This document shows positions 1 through 6,757 of a stretch of DNA of 8,558 nt, in pieces. Positions within the stretch are counted from its first letter, which is position 1. Every line of letters begins with the position of its first letter. The notes beneath the pieces are model-generated. The model made no database searches and was not told the DNA's origin. It worked only from the letters and a program-made list of their open reading frames with translations. The position numbers and the translations under genes are program-made. This DNA comes from UBA4582 sp047630175 (GTDB taxonomy: Bacteria > Pseudomonadota > Gammaproteobacteria > Pseudomonadales > Azotimanducaceae), in contig JBLHVI010000112.1 of NCBI GenBank assembly GCA_047630175.1, positions 1 through 8,558 on the forward strand. The letters are read 5' to 3'.

Positions 1-1109
1 TACTCGGTCGGCTTGGTCGTCGGCGATCATGGATTTTGTTGGCGCAGTTAGGTATCGCGTTAGGTTTGATAGGTATGTCGCTGACCGGCGCCGGGAATCT
101 GATGGTACTCTCAGTGTGTGCAGTACTCGTGGCATTTTCGTCATCAACTCAGGATATTGCGATCGATGCCTATCGCATTGAAGCACTCGATGAGCGCTAC
201 CAAGGAGCCATGTCGGCCTCCTACATTTTTGGCTATCGAGTGGCACTGCTGGTAGCTGGGGCCGGAGCGTTCTATCTCGCGGAATATCTAGGATGGGTTC
301 AGGCCTATCAGGTCATGGCGGCAATGATGGGTATAGGTATCATCACGGTGTTGTTGATAGCGGAACCTGTGGCATCCAGTGCTGCGAAGGTACGTGATGC
401 TGACGACGAGGTTGTTAGGCAAATCCTCGCCAGACATTCCCACTTGCCGCCACGTGTGCAACAAACATTGACCTGGTTTGTCGCTGCCATTGTCTTCCCG
501 TTTGTTGACTTTTTTAAACGCAACGGGCGCTTCGGGCTGGTGCTACTGCTGTTTATTTCTGTGTTCCGCTTGAGCGACATAGCGATGGGCATCATGGCCA
601 ATCCGTTTTACTTAGACATGGGATACAGCAAAACTGATATCGCCAGTGTTGCTAAAGTGTTCGGTTTCTTTATGACCATCGCTGGCTCAATGATCTGCGG
701 TATTCTTGTGGTCAAGTGGGGAATACTGCGGCCTTTGTTGTTGGGTGCCATTGCTGTGGCGTCAACCAACCTGTTGTTCGCGTTGCTGTCGACCCTCGAG
801 CCGGAACTCGCCTGGTTGGCGATCGTGATCAGTGCCGACAACATAAGTGGTGGCTTTGCTGCCACCGCTTTTATTGCCTACTTGTCCAGCTTGACCAATC
901 GGTCTTATACAGCAACGCAATATGCACTGTTCAGCTCATTGATGACGTTACCCGGGAAATTCATTAGTGGCTTCTCGGGAGTGATTGTCGATGGCTGGGG
1001 CTACTTACCTTTTTTTGTATTTGCTAGCGTCATCGGTATTCCTGCCGTTTTGCTGGTCATCGTGTTGTTACGTCGCGAGAAAATGACCATGAGTAGATCC
1101 AGCGTTTAG
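1..1109 (+). CDS. ampG: AmpG-like muropeptide permease (MFS/PAT family), 5'-truncated by window edge
   Basis: Inner-membrane transporter of the AmpG/PAT branch of the major facilitator superfamily. Members import anhydro-muropeptides released during peptidoglycan turnover, feeding cell-wall recycling and, where present, AmpR-controlled beta-lactamase induction. The frame is open from the first complete codon at base 3, giving 368 visible residues. It opens with an LGRLGRRRSW stretch, the basic cytoplasmic loop between helices 2 and 3 of this family, so the true start lies upstream and roughly 60-90 residues are missing. The TTG at 36 is internal and not a start. The family signature SSTQDIAIDAYRIEAL is at bases 141-188. 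Many hydrophobic helices follow, split by a basic central loop around bases 380-520. The protein ends in a basic tail (LLRREKMTMSRSSV). A more distant PAT transporter, such as an acetyl-CoA transporter homologue, is possible but less likely. No terminator is visible after the stop. Confidence 0.85.
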   Translation, partial: LGRLGRRRSWILLAQLGIALGLIGMSLTGAGNLMVLSVCAVLVAFSSSTQDIAIDAYRIEALDERYQGAMSASYIFGYRVALLVAGAGAFYLAEYLGWVQAYQVMAAMMGIGIITVLLIAEPVASSAAKVRDADDEVVRQILARHSHLPPRVQQTLTWFVAAIVFPFVDFFKRNGRFGLVLLLFISVFRLSDIAMGIMANPFYLDMGYSKTDIASVAKVFGFFMTIAGSMICGILVVKWGILRPLLLGAIAVASTNLLFALLSTLEPELAWLAIVISADNISGGFAATAFIAYLSSLTNRSYTATQYALFSSLMTLPGKFISGFSGVIVDGWGYLPFFVFASVIGIPAVLLVIVLLRREKMTMSRSSV

Positions 1110-1128
1110 TCCCTAACCCGTGATTGTT

Positions 1129-1152
1129 TGTGGCTGTAGTTGTGGCTGTAGT
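1129..1152. repeat. Perfect 12-bp tandem duplication
   Basis: The unit TGTGGCTGTAGT occurs twice head to tail (1129-1140 and 1141-1152) in the convergent gap after the permease gene. It is exact and short, consistent with replication slippage. It does not form a terminator with the following bases. Confidence 0.85.
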
Positions 1153-1164
1153 TGTCGTTTTAGT

Positions 1165-1188
1165 CATCGTTACAATCATCGTCACAAT
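1165..1188. repeat. Imperfect 12-bp tandem duplication next to the ATL stop codon
   Basis: CATCGTTACAAT (1165-1176) is followed directly by CATCGTCACAAT (1177-1188), 11 of 12 bases matching. The second copy runs into the minus-strand stop codon of the ATL gene (1188-1190). Only 12 bases separate it from another tandem duplication of the same unit length but different sequence. Confidence 0.75.
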
Positions 1189-1526
1189 TATGGTGACCAC
1201 TGATAAGTCCGTAGTCTTACACGCTGCGATTTGACCTCAATCCCGTCTTGCACGAGCAGTTGTTGCTGGCGGTCCAGGTTGGGGTTCGAAATTTTTCCCT
1301 GAGCGTTAATCACACGATACCAAGGTAGGCGAGTGTCAGTCGGCAATCGGCTAAGAATACGGCCCACTAGCCTTGATTGTTGGGGTGCGCCAGCAAGCGT
1401 CGCTATCTGCCCGTAGGTTGCCACACGCCCGCTGGGAATGGTGGCTACCAGTTGCCAGACGCTTTCTCGGAATTCTTGCAGTGCGCCGCTGCGCGCTTGA
1501 GCAGTGTTCGGCTTGATATCACCCAT
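1188..1526 (-). CDS. atl: Alkyltransferase-like protein (ATL), MGMT-family DNA-binding protein
   Basis: Small DNA-repair accessory protein of 112 residues, homologous to the C-terminal DNA-binding domain of O6-alkylguanine-DNA alkyltransferase. ATLs bind and flip O6-alkylguanine but cannot remove the alkyl group; known members hand the lesion to nucleotide excision repair. Visible features are the helix-turn-helix region with SGRVATYGQIA (Tyr38), the arginine-finger segment SRLVGR (Arg52), and PWYRVI, where Trp69 replaces the acceptor Cys of the MGMT motif PCHRVI. This is the substitution seen in E. coli YbaZ, so loss of transferase activity is expected. I chose the ATG at 1526 because AGGTGG lies 8 nt upstream of it. 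An in-frame GTG at 1538 overlaps that ribosome site and is less likely. The gene is convergent with the permease and divergent from groES, so it is probably its own transcription unit. Confidence 0.92.
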   Translation of the reverse strand: MGDIKPNTAQARSGALQEFRESVWQLVATIPSGRVATYGQIATLAGAPQQSRLVGRILSRLPTDTRLPWYRVINAQGKISNPNLDRQQQLLVQDGIEVKSQRVRLRTYQWSP

Positions 1527-1593
1527 ACTTGCTACCACCTATGCTGAAAATACCTAGGAAAGATGCCCTGCAGACGCCTGATTACGCTTCATT

Positions 1594-1605
1594 GAAAATA
1601 TTTTC
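1594..1605. other. 12-bp AT-rich perfect palindrome in the atl/groES divergent region
   Basis: GAAAATATTTTC reads identically on both strands and lies 12 bp upstream of the groES -35 element, between two divergent genes. It could be an operator or an upstream AT-rich promoter element. The sequence is clear, but no function is established. Confidence 0.45.
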
Positions 1606-1616
1606 GGTTTGTCGGG

Positions 1617-1644
1617 TTGACTCTCAACATTTCGCCCATATTAT
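1617..1644 (+). promoter_or_regulatory. groESL promoter, sigma-70-like with overlapping sigma-32-like -10
   Basis: TTGACT (1617-1622) and TATTAT (1639-1644) are each 5 of 6 to the housekeeping consensus, with a 16-nt spacer, predicting a start near 1651. In the same bases, GCCCATAT (1634-1641) matches 7 of 8 positions of the sigma-32 -10 consensus CCCCATNT. GTTGACT (1616-1622) is a weaker match to its -35 (CTTGAAA), 11 nt upstream. The CIRCE operator begins at the last base of the -10, so bound HrcA would block polymerase. Use by both sigma factors is inferred. Confidence 0.7.
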
Positions 1645-1670
1645 TAGCACTCCAAAAGGGAGAGTGCTAA
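1644..1670. promoter_or_regulatory. CIRCE operator (HrcA-binding inverted repeat)
   Basis: TTAGCACTC (1644-1652), a 9-nt spacer and GAGTGCTAA (1662-1670) match the CIRCE consensus exactly in both arms and in spacing. CIRCE is the operator of the heat-shock repressor HrcA, whose activity depends on GroEL in well-studied bacteria, giving feedback control of groESL. It sits across the predicted transcription start, the usual repressing position. The hrcA gene itself is not in the window. Confidence 0.97.
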
Positions 1671-1844
1671 AAAATCGCTCTAGGCCGCAGAAATAGCGGC
1701 TCCGTTTAGCTCGCTCAAGGTCTTCAAAGGTGACGACCGAGACGGCGGCAGGCGAAGAGGTGATGATTTGGTCATTTTATACTGTTACACAGATGCTCGC
1801 GCCAGTAGGTAGTGAGACATTTGATCCAGAAATGGGAGAAATGA
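1671..1844 (+). other. groES 5' leader with a small GC hairpin
   Basis: About 170-190 nt of untranslated leader separate CIRCE from groES. It contains a short hairpin, GCCGC (1684-1688) with GCGGC (1696-1700) around a 7-nt loop, and near the end a weak 5-bp hairpin, CATTT (1818-1822) with AAATG (1830-1834), touching the ribosome site. A TATACT at 1778-1783 has no acceptable -35 partner. No gene or known riboswitch is recognisable. Confidence 0.5.
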
Positions 1845-2132
1845 ATGAATATCCGTCCATTGCAAGATCGCGTGGTTGTACGCCGCAAGGAAGAAGAAAC
1901 AAAATCAGCTGGCGGGATAGTACTGCCTGGTTCTGCTGCAGAAAAGCCATCTCGTGGTGAAGTTCTTGCAGTTGGTCCTGGCAAGAAGAAAGAAGATGGT
2001 GGTCTCATGCCCGTCGACCTGAAAGTGGGCGACAACGTCCTCTTTGGTCAGTACTCCGGCAGCACCGTGAAGTTGGATGGGGAAGAGCTCCTCATCATGA
2101 GCGAAAGCGAAGTTTTTGGCGTTATTGAGTAA
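1845..2132 (+). CDS. groES: Co-chaperonin GroES (Cpn10)
   Basis: The 95-residue, full-length heptameric lid of the GroEL chaperonin. It caps the GroEL ring with ATP and encloses the cytoplasmic folding chamber. The N-terminus MNIRPLQDRVVVRR is typical. The mobile loop (about residues 17-34) carries the GIVL motif (residues 24-27) that docks on the GroEL apical domain. The roof-loop region and the C-terminal LIMSESEVFGVIE are also standard. The start is ATG with GGGAGAA (1834-1840) just upstream; an ATG at 1841 is out of frame. It is first in the groES-groEL operon, 43 nt before groEL, under the CIRCE-controlled promoter. Codon use resembles its neighbours and nothing indicates transfer. Confidence 0.98.
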   Translation: MNIRPLQDRVVVRRKEEETKSAGGIVLPGSAAEKPSRGEVLAVGPGKKKEDGGLMPVDLKVGDNVLFGQYSGSTVKLDGEELLIMSESEVFGVIE

Positions 2133-2175
2133 GACGACCAGTATTAACCATCCAAGATATTGAGGAAAATTTATT

Positions 2176-3831
2176 ATGACAGCAAAAGACGTAAAATTCG
2201 GTAATTCTGCGCGTCAACGCATGTTGGCTGGTGTGAACTTACTGGCCGACGCGGTAAAAGTGACTTTGGGCCCCAAGGGCCGCAACGTCGTTCTTGATAA
2301 ATCATTCGGCTCGCCGACTGTAACCAAGGACGGTGTTTCCGTTGCTAAAGAAATTGAATTGAAAGACAAGTTTGAAAACATGGGCGCACAGATGGTCAAG
2401 GAAGTTGCTTCACAGACTTCTGACGTCGCAGGCGACGGCACGACTACAGCAACGGTTCTGGCTCAGGCGATTCTAAACGAAGGCCTCAAAGCTGTGGCTG
2501 CCGGCATGAATCCTATGGATCTCAAGCGTGGCATCGACAAGGCTGTGGCAGTTGCCGTAGCTGAAGTGAAGAAGCTAGCTGTGCCTTGCTCAGACAGCAA
2601 GACCATCGCTCAGGTCGGTAGTGTTTCTGCCAACAGTGATACCGCCGTTGGCGACATCATTGCTGAAGCCATGGATAAGGTTGGTAAGGAAGGTGTTATC
2701 ACTGTTGAAGAAGGCAGTGGTCTGGAAAATGAGCTCGACGTAGTTGAAGGTATGCAGTTTGACCGTGGCTACCTGTCGCCTTACTTCATCAACAATCAGG
2801 AAAGCATGAGCGCTGAGCTCGAAGATCCATACATCCTGTTGTTCGACAAAAAGATCTCTAACATCCGCGACATGCTGCCGATCCTCGAAGCCGTCGCTAA
2901 AGCAGGTAAGCCCTTATTAGTGATTGCTGAAGACGTAGAGGGCGAAGCCCTAGCGACGCTAGTTGTAAACAACATGCGTGGCATCGTCAAAGTCGCTGCT
3001 GCTAAGGCGCCAGGCTTTGGTGATCGTCGTAAGGAAATGCTGCAGGACATCGCCATTTTGACCGGTGGTACCGTGATCTCTGAAGAAGTGGGTCTGTCAC
3101 TGGATACCGCGACTATCGACGATCTTGGCCAGGCCAAGCGCATCAGCCTGACTAAGGAAGCCACAACAATCGTTGACGGCGCAGGCGTTTCCGCTGATAT
3201 CGAAGCACGTGTTAACCAGATCCGTACTCAAATCGAAGATACGTCGTCTGACTATGACCGTGAAAAGCTGCAAGAGCGTGTTGCTAAATTGGCGGGCGGT
3301 GTTGCTGTCATCAAGGTTGGCGCTGCGACTGAAGTAGAAATGAAAGAGAAGAAGGCTCGCGTTGAAGACGCGCTGCACTCAACCCGTGCTGCTGTTGAAG
3401 AAGGCATTGTACCAGGTGGTGGTGTTGCGTTGATTCGTGCTCTGCAGGCGCTTGATGGTTTGAAAGGCGACAACGAAGACCAAAACGTCGGTATTAACTT
3501 GCTGCGTCGTGCGATGGAAGCGCCTATGCGTCAAATCGTAACCAACGCGGGTGCTGAAGCATCTGTCGTGGTTGACAAAGTCAAGGCCCTCAAAGGCGCT
3601 GAAGGCTACAACGCGGCGACTGGCGAATATGGCGACATGATCAAGTTTGGTCTGCCAGACCCCGCTAAAGTGACACGTACTGCGCTGCAGGCTGCTGCTT
3701 CGGTTGCTGGTTTGATGATCACGACTGAGTGCATGATCACTGATATCGTCGAAGAAGGCGGTGCTGGTGGTGGTGGTATGCCAGACATGGGTGGCATGGG
3801 TGGTATGGGTGGTATGGGCGGCATGATGTAG
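2176..3831 (+). CDS. groEL: Chaperonin GroEL (Hsp60/Cpn60)
   Basis: The 551-residue subunit of the 14-mer ATP-driven protein-folding chamber; E. coli GroEL has 548 residues. Alignment by eye is colinear with E. coli from the N-terminus (KDVKFGN). Key residues fall at the same numbers: Asp52 in the TKDGVSV segment, Asp87 in GDGTTTATV, and Asp398 in VEDALHSTRAAVEEG, needed for ATP hydrolysis. The apical domain spans roughly residues 190-375 and includes AKAPGFGDRR. The C-terminus is the usual flexible Gly-Gly-Met tail. The ATG start has GAGGAAA at 2162-2168. One oddity is the stretch MIKFGLPDPAKV, where Pro494 sits where a Leu or other aliphatic residue normally precedes nucleotide-contacting Asp495. 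It is the second gene of the operon, and an intrinsic terminator follows 43 nt after the stop. All long antisense frames here are shadows of this gene. Confidence 0.99.
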   Translation: MTAKDVKFGNSARQRMLAGVNLLADAVKVTLGPKGRNVVLDKSFGSPTVTKDGVSVAKEIELKDKFENMGAQMVKEVASQTSDVAGDGTTTATVLAQAILNEGLKAVAAGMNPMDLKRGIDKAVAVAVAEVKKLAVPCSDSKTIAQVGSVSANSDTAVGDIIAEAMDKVGKEGVITVEEGSGLENELDVVEGMQFDRGYLSPYFINNQESMSAELEDPYILLFDKKISNIRDMLPILEAVAKAGKPLLVIAEDVEGEALATLVVNNMRGIVKVAAAKAPGFGDRRKEMLQDIAILTGGTVISEEVGLSLDTATIDDLGQAKRISLTKEATTIVDGAGVSADIEARVNQIRTQIEDTSSDYDREKLQERVAKLAGGVAVIKVGAATEVEMKEKKARVEDALHSTRAAVEEGIVPGGGVALIRALQALDGLKGDNEDQNVGINLLRRAMEAPMRQIVTNAGAEASVVVDKVKALKGAEGYNAATGEYGDMIKFGLPDPAKVTRTALQAAASVAGLMITTECMITDIVEEGGAGGGGMPDMGGMGGMGGMGGMM

Positions 3832-3874
3832 GATTGCGCCATTAGTCAATTACTTCGGTAACTGACAACCCTGT

Positions 3875-3905
3875 AAAAAGCCTCGCAAGTGCGGGGCTTT
3901 TTTTT
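3875..3905 (+). terminator. Intrinsic terminator of groESL
   Basis: A run of A residues and AGCCTCGC pair with GCGGGGCTTTT across a 4-nt AAGT loop, including one G-U pair. The stem runs directly into eight T residues (3898-3905). The strong stem plus U-tract marks the end of the groES-groEL transcript. Confidence 0.93.
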
Positions 3906-4106
3906 GTCCTAGTTTTGCCTATCTAAATGCTAAGCGACCCATATTCATGCCGATAGGCAAGATATCCGAGTGTAAAGTCCCGCGCTGTGCGCGTGTCAAT
4001 GATGTCCCACTTATGCGTGGTCATTTCTGGTGCGGTGTAGCAATGCAAATTGGGCATGCTTAGTTTAGACTCTTGGCTTCGATTTTAACCCCAGACCGGA
4101 GAAGCA
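3906..4106 (+). other. Intergenic upstream region of the beta-oxidation gene
   Basis: About 200 bp between the groESL terminator and the next start codon. No convincing -35/-10 pair was found, and no PsrA-type GAAAC-N4-GTTTC operator was seen. A GGAG (4098-4101) 5 nt before the ATG at 4107 is the ribosome site. Since groESL is terminated, a promoter for the downstream gene should lie here. Confidence 0.5.
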
Positions 4107-6215
4107 ATGAAAGGTACAGTCCACTACGAAACCCGCGGCCCCATCGCGCTGCTGAGTATTGATAACCCACCCGTTAATCCGTTGAGTTCTGGCGTGCGTC
4201 AGGGATTGTTTGATGGCGTCGGTAAGGCACTTGGCGATGACACCGTTAAGGCCATCGTCATCACTGGTTTAAACCGCGCTTTTATTGCCGGTGCCGATAT
4301 CAGTGAGTTTGGCGCAGCCGCAAGCGAAGGCGTAGGTCTGCACGACGCGATGGCAATAATGGAAGGTAGCGTCAAACCAATTATTGCTGCGATTAATGGC
4401 ACGGCGTTCGGTGGTGGACTTGAAGTCGCATTATGTTGTGACTACCGTATTGCTGCGCCTACCGCGCCTGTTGGTTTGCCGGAAGTGAAGCTCGGCCTGT
4501 TGCCCGGCGCTGGTGGTACTCAGCGTCTGCCCCGTCTCATTGGTGCTGAAGCTGCTATTGCTGCCATTGTGTCGGGTAACCCTATTATGGCGCCACAGGC
4601 ACAAAAACTCGGTATTATTGACCGCGTTGCGGAAGGCGATATTGTTGATGCCGGTATTAAATATGCCGAGGAAATCATTGCCGCAGGTAGTAAGACTCGT
4701 AAGATCCGTGAACTTGAAGATGTGATTGCTAAAGACCGGGGTAATGCAGAAGTCTTCGCTAAAGCGCGTGCCCAGCTGAGCAAGACTAACCGTAATCAAT
4801 TTGCGCCAGAGCAGATTGTCAAGTGTGTTGAAGCGGCTGTGAACTCCGCTACTTTCGACGAAGGTATGGACGCCGAGCGCCGATTGTTTGCCGAATGCAT
4901 GCAGGATCCGCAGCGTGAGGCTTTGATCCACATCTTCTTTGCTGAGCGCGCGGCTAACAAGATCCCTGGCCTGTCGAAAGAAATGCCCCTGATTGAGATT
5001 AACAAGGGTTCCGTAATCGGCGCCGGCACTATGGGTGGCGGCATCGTCATGTGCTTCGCTAACGCCGGTATCCCCGTGCGTATGTACGACAATGATGCTG
5101 ACAACTTGGCGCGGGGCATGAAAGTCATTGAAGGTAACTATGCCAGGACTGTGGCCAAAGGTCGCCTGAAGCAGGCAGATATGGACAAGCGTATAGCCCT
5201 GATCGAGCCGACGACAGATTTCGATGCGCTGGGTGATGGCGATATTGTGATCGAGGCTGTGTACGAAAATCTTGACCTGAAGAAAGAGATCTTCACGCGT
5301 CTCGATAAGGTCATGAAGCCGGGTGCCATTCTTGCGACTAACACGTCAGCGCTTGATGTCGACGCTATTGCGGCTGTCACAAGTCGTCCAGACTTTGTTT
5401 GTGGGATGCACTTCTTTAGTCCAGCTAACGTTATGCGTTTGTTGGAAGTTGTTCGTGGTAAGGATTCTTCACCTACCGTACTTGGCACTGCTATGGCACT
5501 GGGTAAGCGTCTTGGTAAAGTATCGGTTGTTGCTGGCAACTGCCCGGGCTTCATTGGTAATCGCATGTTGGGCGGCTACACGCGCCAAGCGAGTATGATG
5601 ATTCTTGAGGGTGCGACACCGGCTCAGGTTGATAAAGTTATTTTTGATTTTGGTTTGGCCATGGGGCCTTTCACCATGAACGACATGGTCGGTCTGGATC
5701 TTGGCTGGCGTGCACGCAAGATGGTGGGCGGTAGTAATGAAGTCACTGCTCGTATCCCCGATGCCCTATGTGAACTGGGCCGTTATGGCCAGAAGAATGG
5801 AAAAGGCTACTACGTGTATGCGGAAGGTGACCGAACTCCACGTCCTGATCCGGAAGCTGATGCAGTGATTAAGAAAGTTGCAGAGGATCTGGGTTATCCG
5901 GCCAAAACATTTACGGATGAAGAAATCCTCAAGCGTTGCATGTACCCGTTGATTAACATTGGCGCAAAATTGCTGGAAGAGGGCCATGCCCTGCGCGCCA
6001 GTGATATAGACACGGTTTATGTTAATGGTTACGGCTTTCCGACATATGTGGGCGGTCCTATGTGGTTTGCTGACTCGCAAGGTCTGGCAGAAGTTTTGGC
6101 AGACATTAAGCGTTTCCATGCGGAAACAGGTGATGATGTCTGGAAGCCTGCTGGGCTGTTGGAAAAGCTGGTCGCAGAGGGCAAGACGTTTGCTCAGTAT
6201 GATGCTGCTGCTTGA
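4107..6215 (+). CDS. Bifunctional enoyl-CoA hydratase / 3-hydroxyacyl-CoA dehydrogenase, peroxisomal MFE-1 type
   Basis: A 702-residue fatty-acid beta-oxidation enzyme that hydrates trans-2-enoyl-CoA and oxidises the L-3-hydroxyacyl-CoA with NAD+. Residues 1 to about 190 form a crotonase domain with oxyanion-hole segments AGADI and GGGLE and catalytic Glu106 and Glu126 (GLPEVKLGLLPGAGG). After a linker, a Rossmann domain has GAGTMGGG at 305-312. The dehydrogenase centre has His435 in CGMHFFSP and Glu447 in MRLLEVV, then NCPGFIGNRML. Two C-terminal dehydrogenase domains complete the protein, including NGYGFPTYVGGPM. The order and N-terminal sequence resemble the mammalian peroxisomal bifunctional enzyme (EHHADH) and its bacterial homologues more than E. 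coli FadB; automated annotation may call it fadJ or fadB. A thiolase and acyl-CoA dehydrogenase are needed for the cycle but are not adjacent. It stands alone, with its own ribosome site and a downstream terminator. Confidence 0.95.
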   Translation: MKGTVHYETRGPIALLSIDNPPVNPLSSGVRQGLFDGVGKALGDDTVKAIVITGLNRAFIAGADISEFGAAASEGVGLHDAMAIMEGSVKPIIAAINGTAFGGGLEVALCCDYRIAAPTAPVGLPEVKLGLLPGAGGTQRLPRLIGAEAAIAAIVSGNPIMAPQAQKLGIIDRVAEGDIVDAGIKYAEEIIAAGSKTRKIRELEDVIAKDRGNAEVFAKARAQLSKTNRNQFAPEQIVKCVEAAVNSATFDEGMDAERRLFAECMQDPQREALIHIFFAERAANKIPGLSKEMPLIEINKGSVIGAGTMGGGIVMCFANAGIPVRMYDNDADNLARGMKVIEGNYARTVAKGRLKQADMDKRIALIEPTTDFDALGDGDIVIEAVYENLDLKKEIFTRLDKVMKPGAILATNTSALDVDAIAAVTSRPDFVCGMHFFSPANVMRLLEVVRGKDSSPTVLGTAMALGKRLGKVSVVAGNCPGFIGNRMLGGYTRQASMMILEGATPAQVDKVIFDFGLAMGPFTMNDMVGLDLGWRARKMVGGSNEVTARIPDALCELGRYGQKNGKGYYVYAEGDRTPRPDPEADAVIKKVAEDLGYPAKTFTDEEILKRCMYPLINIGAKLLEEGHALRASDIDTVYVNGYGFPTYVGGPMWFADSQGLAEVLADIKRFHAETGDDVWKPAGLLEKLVAEGKTFAQYDAAA

Positions 6216-6221
6216 TTGATC

Positions 6222-6250
6222 TGGCCCCTGCATAGCGGGGGTCATTTTTT
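6222..6250 (+). terminator. Intrinsic terminator after the beta-oxidation gene
   Basis: TGGCCCCTGC (6222-6231) and GCGGGGGTCA (6235-6244) pair over ten positions, two of them G-U, around an ATA loop. Six T residues (6245-6250) follow. It begins 7 nt after the stop codon and isolates the gene from downstream sequence. Confidence 0.9.
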
Positions 6251-6691
6251 ATCTGCGGTTAGTTAATGTTGATTCTTGGGTTGTAGCCCGCAATGGTCAT
6301 TACTTAAGCCGCTTGCCCTTAATTTTCCTACCGAGGGTCGTATGGAGCCGCTAGGTAGCAGGTCATAGAATCTTGCTCACTCGGACGCGTGTTTTGCAGT
6401 GTGCCAATTGTAGACACTAGCTGTTGCGCGGCCTGTCCGGGCCCGTCAGTTCCACTGTGCTTCCCTCGCAGCCTCTTAAGCACCAAAGCGGTCCGTCGTT
6501 GTGCTGCATGCTTTGCAAATGCGCGCCATCTTGTGCCATGCACTGATGCTTGCAATCCTTGAGGATGTGCGCCACGTCAACTGAATAGTCCTTGGGTAAT
6601 GTTTATTTCGCTGGCGGCGTGTCTGTCGATCCCTTTGTTGGCTGCTGTGTCGACCGTCGTCGTGGGTCAATCGCGTGCTCGAATTTGTCTC

Positions 6692-6701
6692 ATCAATTGA
6701 T
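6692..6701. other. 10-bp perfect palindrome upstream of the amidohydrolase
   Basis: ATCAATTGAT is self-complementary and lies about 200 bp upstream of the amidohydrolase start. It is a possible operator, but palindromes of this length also occur by chance. Confidence 0.3.
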
Positions 6702-6757
6702 TATGCTCTGGTAAGGTGGCTCCGTTTGTGGCGACTTCAACTCAATTGCGCTGCCAG

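Noticed and set aside
36..38. TTG as the start of the AmpG-like gene
   Set aside because: The frame is open back to base 3 and encodes the conserved LGRLGRRRSW loop upstream, so the gene starts outside the window.
1277..1290. tRNA T-loop-like GGTTCGAAAT
   Set aside because: Lies inside the ATL coding sequence, with no acceptor or anticodon arms around it.
1527..1538. GTG start for the ATL protein at 1538
   Set aside because: The GTG lies inside the AGGTGG ribosome site of the better ATG at 1526.
1778..1783. TATACT as a second groES promoter -10
   Set aside because: No acceptable -35 element 15-19 nt upstream.
1730..1960. Plus-strand 76-codon frame in the groES leader
   Set aside because: About half of it is groES read in another frame; no ribosome site or recognisable product.
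3379..3849. 156-codon minus-strand frame rich in His and Thr
   Set aside because: Antisense shadow of groEL; its composition comes from the Gly-Gly-Met tail codons.
5766..6245. 159-codon minus-strand frame over the end of the beta-oxidation gene
   Set aside because: Antisense shadow; no family resemblance, and it spans the terminator.
6328..6555. 75-codon minus-strand frame in the long gap
   Set aside because: TTG start, no ribosome site, no recognisable motif, and it overlaps another equally weak minus-strand frame (6476-6670).
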